Shown here one piece after another: positions 6,836 through 8,186 of a stretch of 8,186 bases of DNA; position 1 is the stretch's first letter, and every line of letters begins with the position of its first letter. Origin of the DNA: Syntrophomonadaceae bacterium (GTDB taxonomy: Bacteria > Bacillota > Syntrophomonadia > Syntrophomonadales > Syntrophomonadaceae); NCBI GenBank assembly GCA_012798055.1, contig JAAZOA010000064.1, positions 1 through 8,186 of the forward strand, read 5' to 3'. The notes under the pieces were generated by a model. The model was not told the origin of the DNA, made no database searches, and was given only the letters and a program-made list of their open reading frames with translations. The position numbers were made by a program, and so were the translations under genes.

Positions 6836-7802
6836 TAACATATTGAGTATCTGCCTGGCGGGTGGGGTTGGGTTGCTGGCTTCGGTAATGTTAGGACCGG
6901 TTTTAATTCCATTCCTGACCCGCCTCAAAGTCGGCCAGACCATCAGGGAAGACGGCCCGGCCCGGCATCTGGCCAAAGCTGGAACCCCGACCATGGGGGG
7001 GATAATAATAATCGCAGCTGTCACCCTGGCCAGCTTGCTGGGGGCCGGGACCAGCCGCGAAGTATGGGCAGCACTGCTGGTGATGCTGGCTTTTGCGGGC
7101 ATCGGCTTCTGGGATGATTATATCAAGGTGGTCCTGAGGCGTTCCCTGGGCCTGCGGGCACGGGAAAAGCTGGTGCTTCAGCTAGTATTTGGTTTGATTT
7201 TTGGCCTCAGCTTAGTCTATTATTTGGGACGTGGAACTGAGGTATCGGTGCCCTACAGCACCATAGTCATCGATTGCGGATATTTGTATGTGCCTTTCGT
7301 GGTGGTGGTCCTCATGTCCAGCGCTAATGGAGCCAATCTCACTGATGGCCTGGATGGACTCGCAGCCGGAGTGACTTTTTTTATCAGTCTGGCCTGCGGG
7401 CTAGCGGCAGCGATAATGTCCCATCCCGACATCTCAGTTTTCAGTGCAGCATTATGCGGGGCATGTTTGGGATTTTTGGTTTTTAACCATTATCCTGCCC
7501 AGGTCTTTATGGGGGATACAGGCTCGATGGCCCTTGGCGCAGCGGTTGCAGCCATGGCGTGTATTTGTCAGGCTGAGATCGCTCTGGTTTTGATTGCCGG
7601 GGTCTATGTGATCGAAACCCTGAGCGTCATCATCCAGGTTGTTTCATTCCAGACATGCCGACGGAGGGTATTCCTCATGGCACCACTGCACCACCATTTT
7701 GAACTTAAGGGGTGGACCGAGGCCAGGGTGGTCAGAGGATTTTGGTTAGCCTCACTAGGATTTGGGGTGCTGGGGTTGTTAGGGTTGATTACATATGGAT
7801 AG
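6828..7802 (+). CDS. mraY: Phospho-N-acetylmuramoyl-pentapeptide-transferase MraY
   Basis: This integral membrane enzyme transfers phospho-MurNAc-pentapeptide from UDP to undecaprenyl phosphate, forming lipid I on the inner face of the membrane. The 324-residue product is hydrophobic throughout with many membrane segments (ten expected for the family). Signature motifs are GQTIREDGP at 36-44 with GTPTMGG at 52-58, and the WDDYIK segment with D96 and D97. NLTDGLDGLAAG follows at 170-181, then MGDTGS with the catalytic-site D230, and PLHHHFE at 286-292. The start is ATG 6828, which overlaps the murF stop by 8 bases. TTG 6822 or ATG 6789 would give longer N termini lying within murF. murD follows after 8 bases. 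Confidence 0.97.
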   Translation: MFSNILSICLAGGVGLLASVMLGPVLIPFLTRLKVGQTIREDGPARHLAKAGTPTMGGIIIIAAVTLASLLGAGTSREVWAALLVMLAFAGIGFWDDYIKVVLRRSLGLRAREKLVLQLVFGLIFGLSLVYYLGRGTEVSVPYSTIVIDCGYLYVPFVVVVLMSSANGANLTDGLDGLAAGVTFFISLACGLAAAIMSHPDISVFSAALCGACLGFLVFNHYPAQVFMGDTGSMALGAAVAAMACICQAEIALVLIAGVYVIETLSVIIQVVSFQTCRRRVFLMAPLHHHFELKGWTEARVVRGFWLASLGFGVLGLLGLITYG

Positions 7803-7806
7803 GTGG
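7801..7806 (+). promoter_or_regulatory. Ribosome binding site of murD, overlapping the mraY stop
   Basis: AGGTGG uses the last two bases of the mraY TAG and ends 4 bases before the ATG at 7811. The close spacing suggests that murD translation is coupled to termination on mraY. Confidence 0.6.
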
Positions 7807-7810
7807 ATAC

Positions 7811-8186
7811 ATGATTTCATTTGTGGGTAAACGGGTCTTGGTCATGGGCTTAGCCAGAAGTGGTATGGCAGCCATTTCAGCCCTGCACAAGCGGGGGGCG
7901 AAGGTATATGGTTATGACCGGAAAAATCCGGAACAACTGGGGACTATTATCAAAACCCTGTCTGGGATGGGGATCGATGTTTTTGCCGGGCAAGAACCTT
8001 GCCTGGGGATTCTCTGCCCGGACTTGATAATTATTAGTCCCGGCATCAGCCTGGAAACAGGCTTGGTCATGGAGGCCGCGCGATTAGAGATACCAGTGAT
8101 CGGGGAATTAGAACTGGCCTTTCGCCTGAAATCGCCAGAAGTAGATATGTATGCGATTACGGGGACCAATGGTAAAACCACTACCA
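7811..8186 (+). CDS. murD: UDP-N-acetylmuramoylalanine--D-glutamate ligase MurD, 5' part (runs off right edge)
   Basis: The first 125 codons are visible and open to the right edge; full MurD proteins have about 450 residues. MurD adds D-glutamate to UDP-MurNAc-L-alanine, the step before MurE. The N terminus shows the Rossmann-like UDP-binding domain: GKRVLVMGLARSGMA at about 6-20, then a YDR after the second strand. DLIIISPGIS and PVIGELEL are standard MurD segments. The window ends in the ATP loop TGTNGKTTT. The start ATG is 8 bases after the mraY stop and has AGGTGG 4 bases upstream. No frameshift is seen in the visible part. Confidence 0.95.
   Translation, partial: MISFVGKRVLVMGLARSGMAAISALHKRGAKVYGYDRKNPEQLGTIIKTLSGMGIDVFAGQEPCLGILCPDLIIISPGISLETGLVMEAARLEIPVIGELELAFRLKSPEVDMYAITGTNGKTTT

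Noticed and set aside
1..8186. An undescribed biological system, mobile element, CRISPR array or RNA gene
   Set aside because: Every substantial frame is a recognisable dcw-cluster gene in the expected order, and I saw no repeat arrays, integrase or transposase motifs, or tRNA- or rRNA-like sequence.

Overview
The window is a contiguous stretch of the division and cell wall (dcw) cluster. Eight genes lie on the + strand in the order mraZ (3' part), rsmH, ftsL, a class B penicillin-binding protein (FtsI/SpoVD family), murE, murF, mraY and murD (5' part). All identifications come from motifs and gene order read directly from the sequence; no database search was possible. Almost every base is coding. 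The two largest gaps are about 50 bases each, and no stretch over 300 bases lacks a gene. I see no RNA gene, mobile element, CRISPR array or sign of recent transfer.

The organism is most likely a Firmicute of the class Clostridia, with roughly balanced base composition by eye. The evidence is the order ftsL - PASTA-bearing class B PBP - murE - murF - mraY - murD, and strong AGGAGG-type ribosome binding sites. TTG is used as the rsmH start. MurE carries the DNPR signature for meso-diaminopimelate. In Bacillus murF lies outside this cluster, so murF between murE and mraY argues for Clostridia; a Syntrophomonas- or Desulfotomaculum-like lineage is my guess, not a demonstration.

Layout: 1-300 encodes the C-terminal two thirds of the MraZ regulator. 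313-1230 encodes the 16S rRNA methyltransferase RsmH. 1256-1741 encodes the bitopic division protein FtsL, and 1794-3908 the septal transpeptidase with two PASTA domains. 3955-5442, 5426-6835 and 6828-7802 encode MurE, MurF and MraY, the last two starting inside the preceding gene. 7811 to the right edge encodes the first 125 residues of MurD, ending in its ATP-binding loop.

The genes act together. MurD adds D-Glu, MurE adds meso-DAP and MurF adds D-Ala-D-Ala to UDP-MurNAc-L-Ala. MraY moves the product onto undecaprenyl phosphate as lipid I. The PBP crosslinks the finished units at the septum, with FtsL as divisome scaffold. MraZ is the family's local transcription regulator and RsmH links the cluster to ribosome modification. 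Short gaps, overlaps and co-orientation indicate one transcript whose main promoter lies left of the window.

I do not find an undescribed system here. The points worth a second look are modest: a perfect hairpin over the PBP stop codon, a TTGACA element plus a possible ribosome-site-masking hairpin before the PBP gene, an FtsL with a long C-terminal tail, and the question of whether the single PBP serves both division and sporulation.
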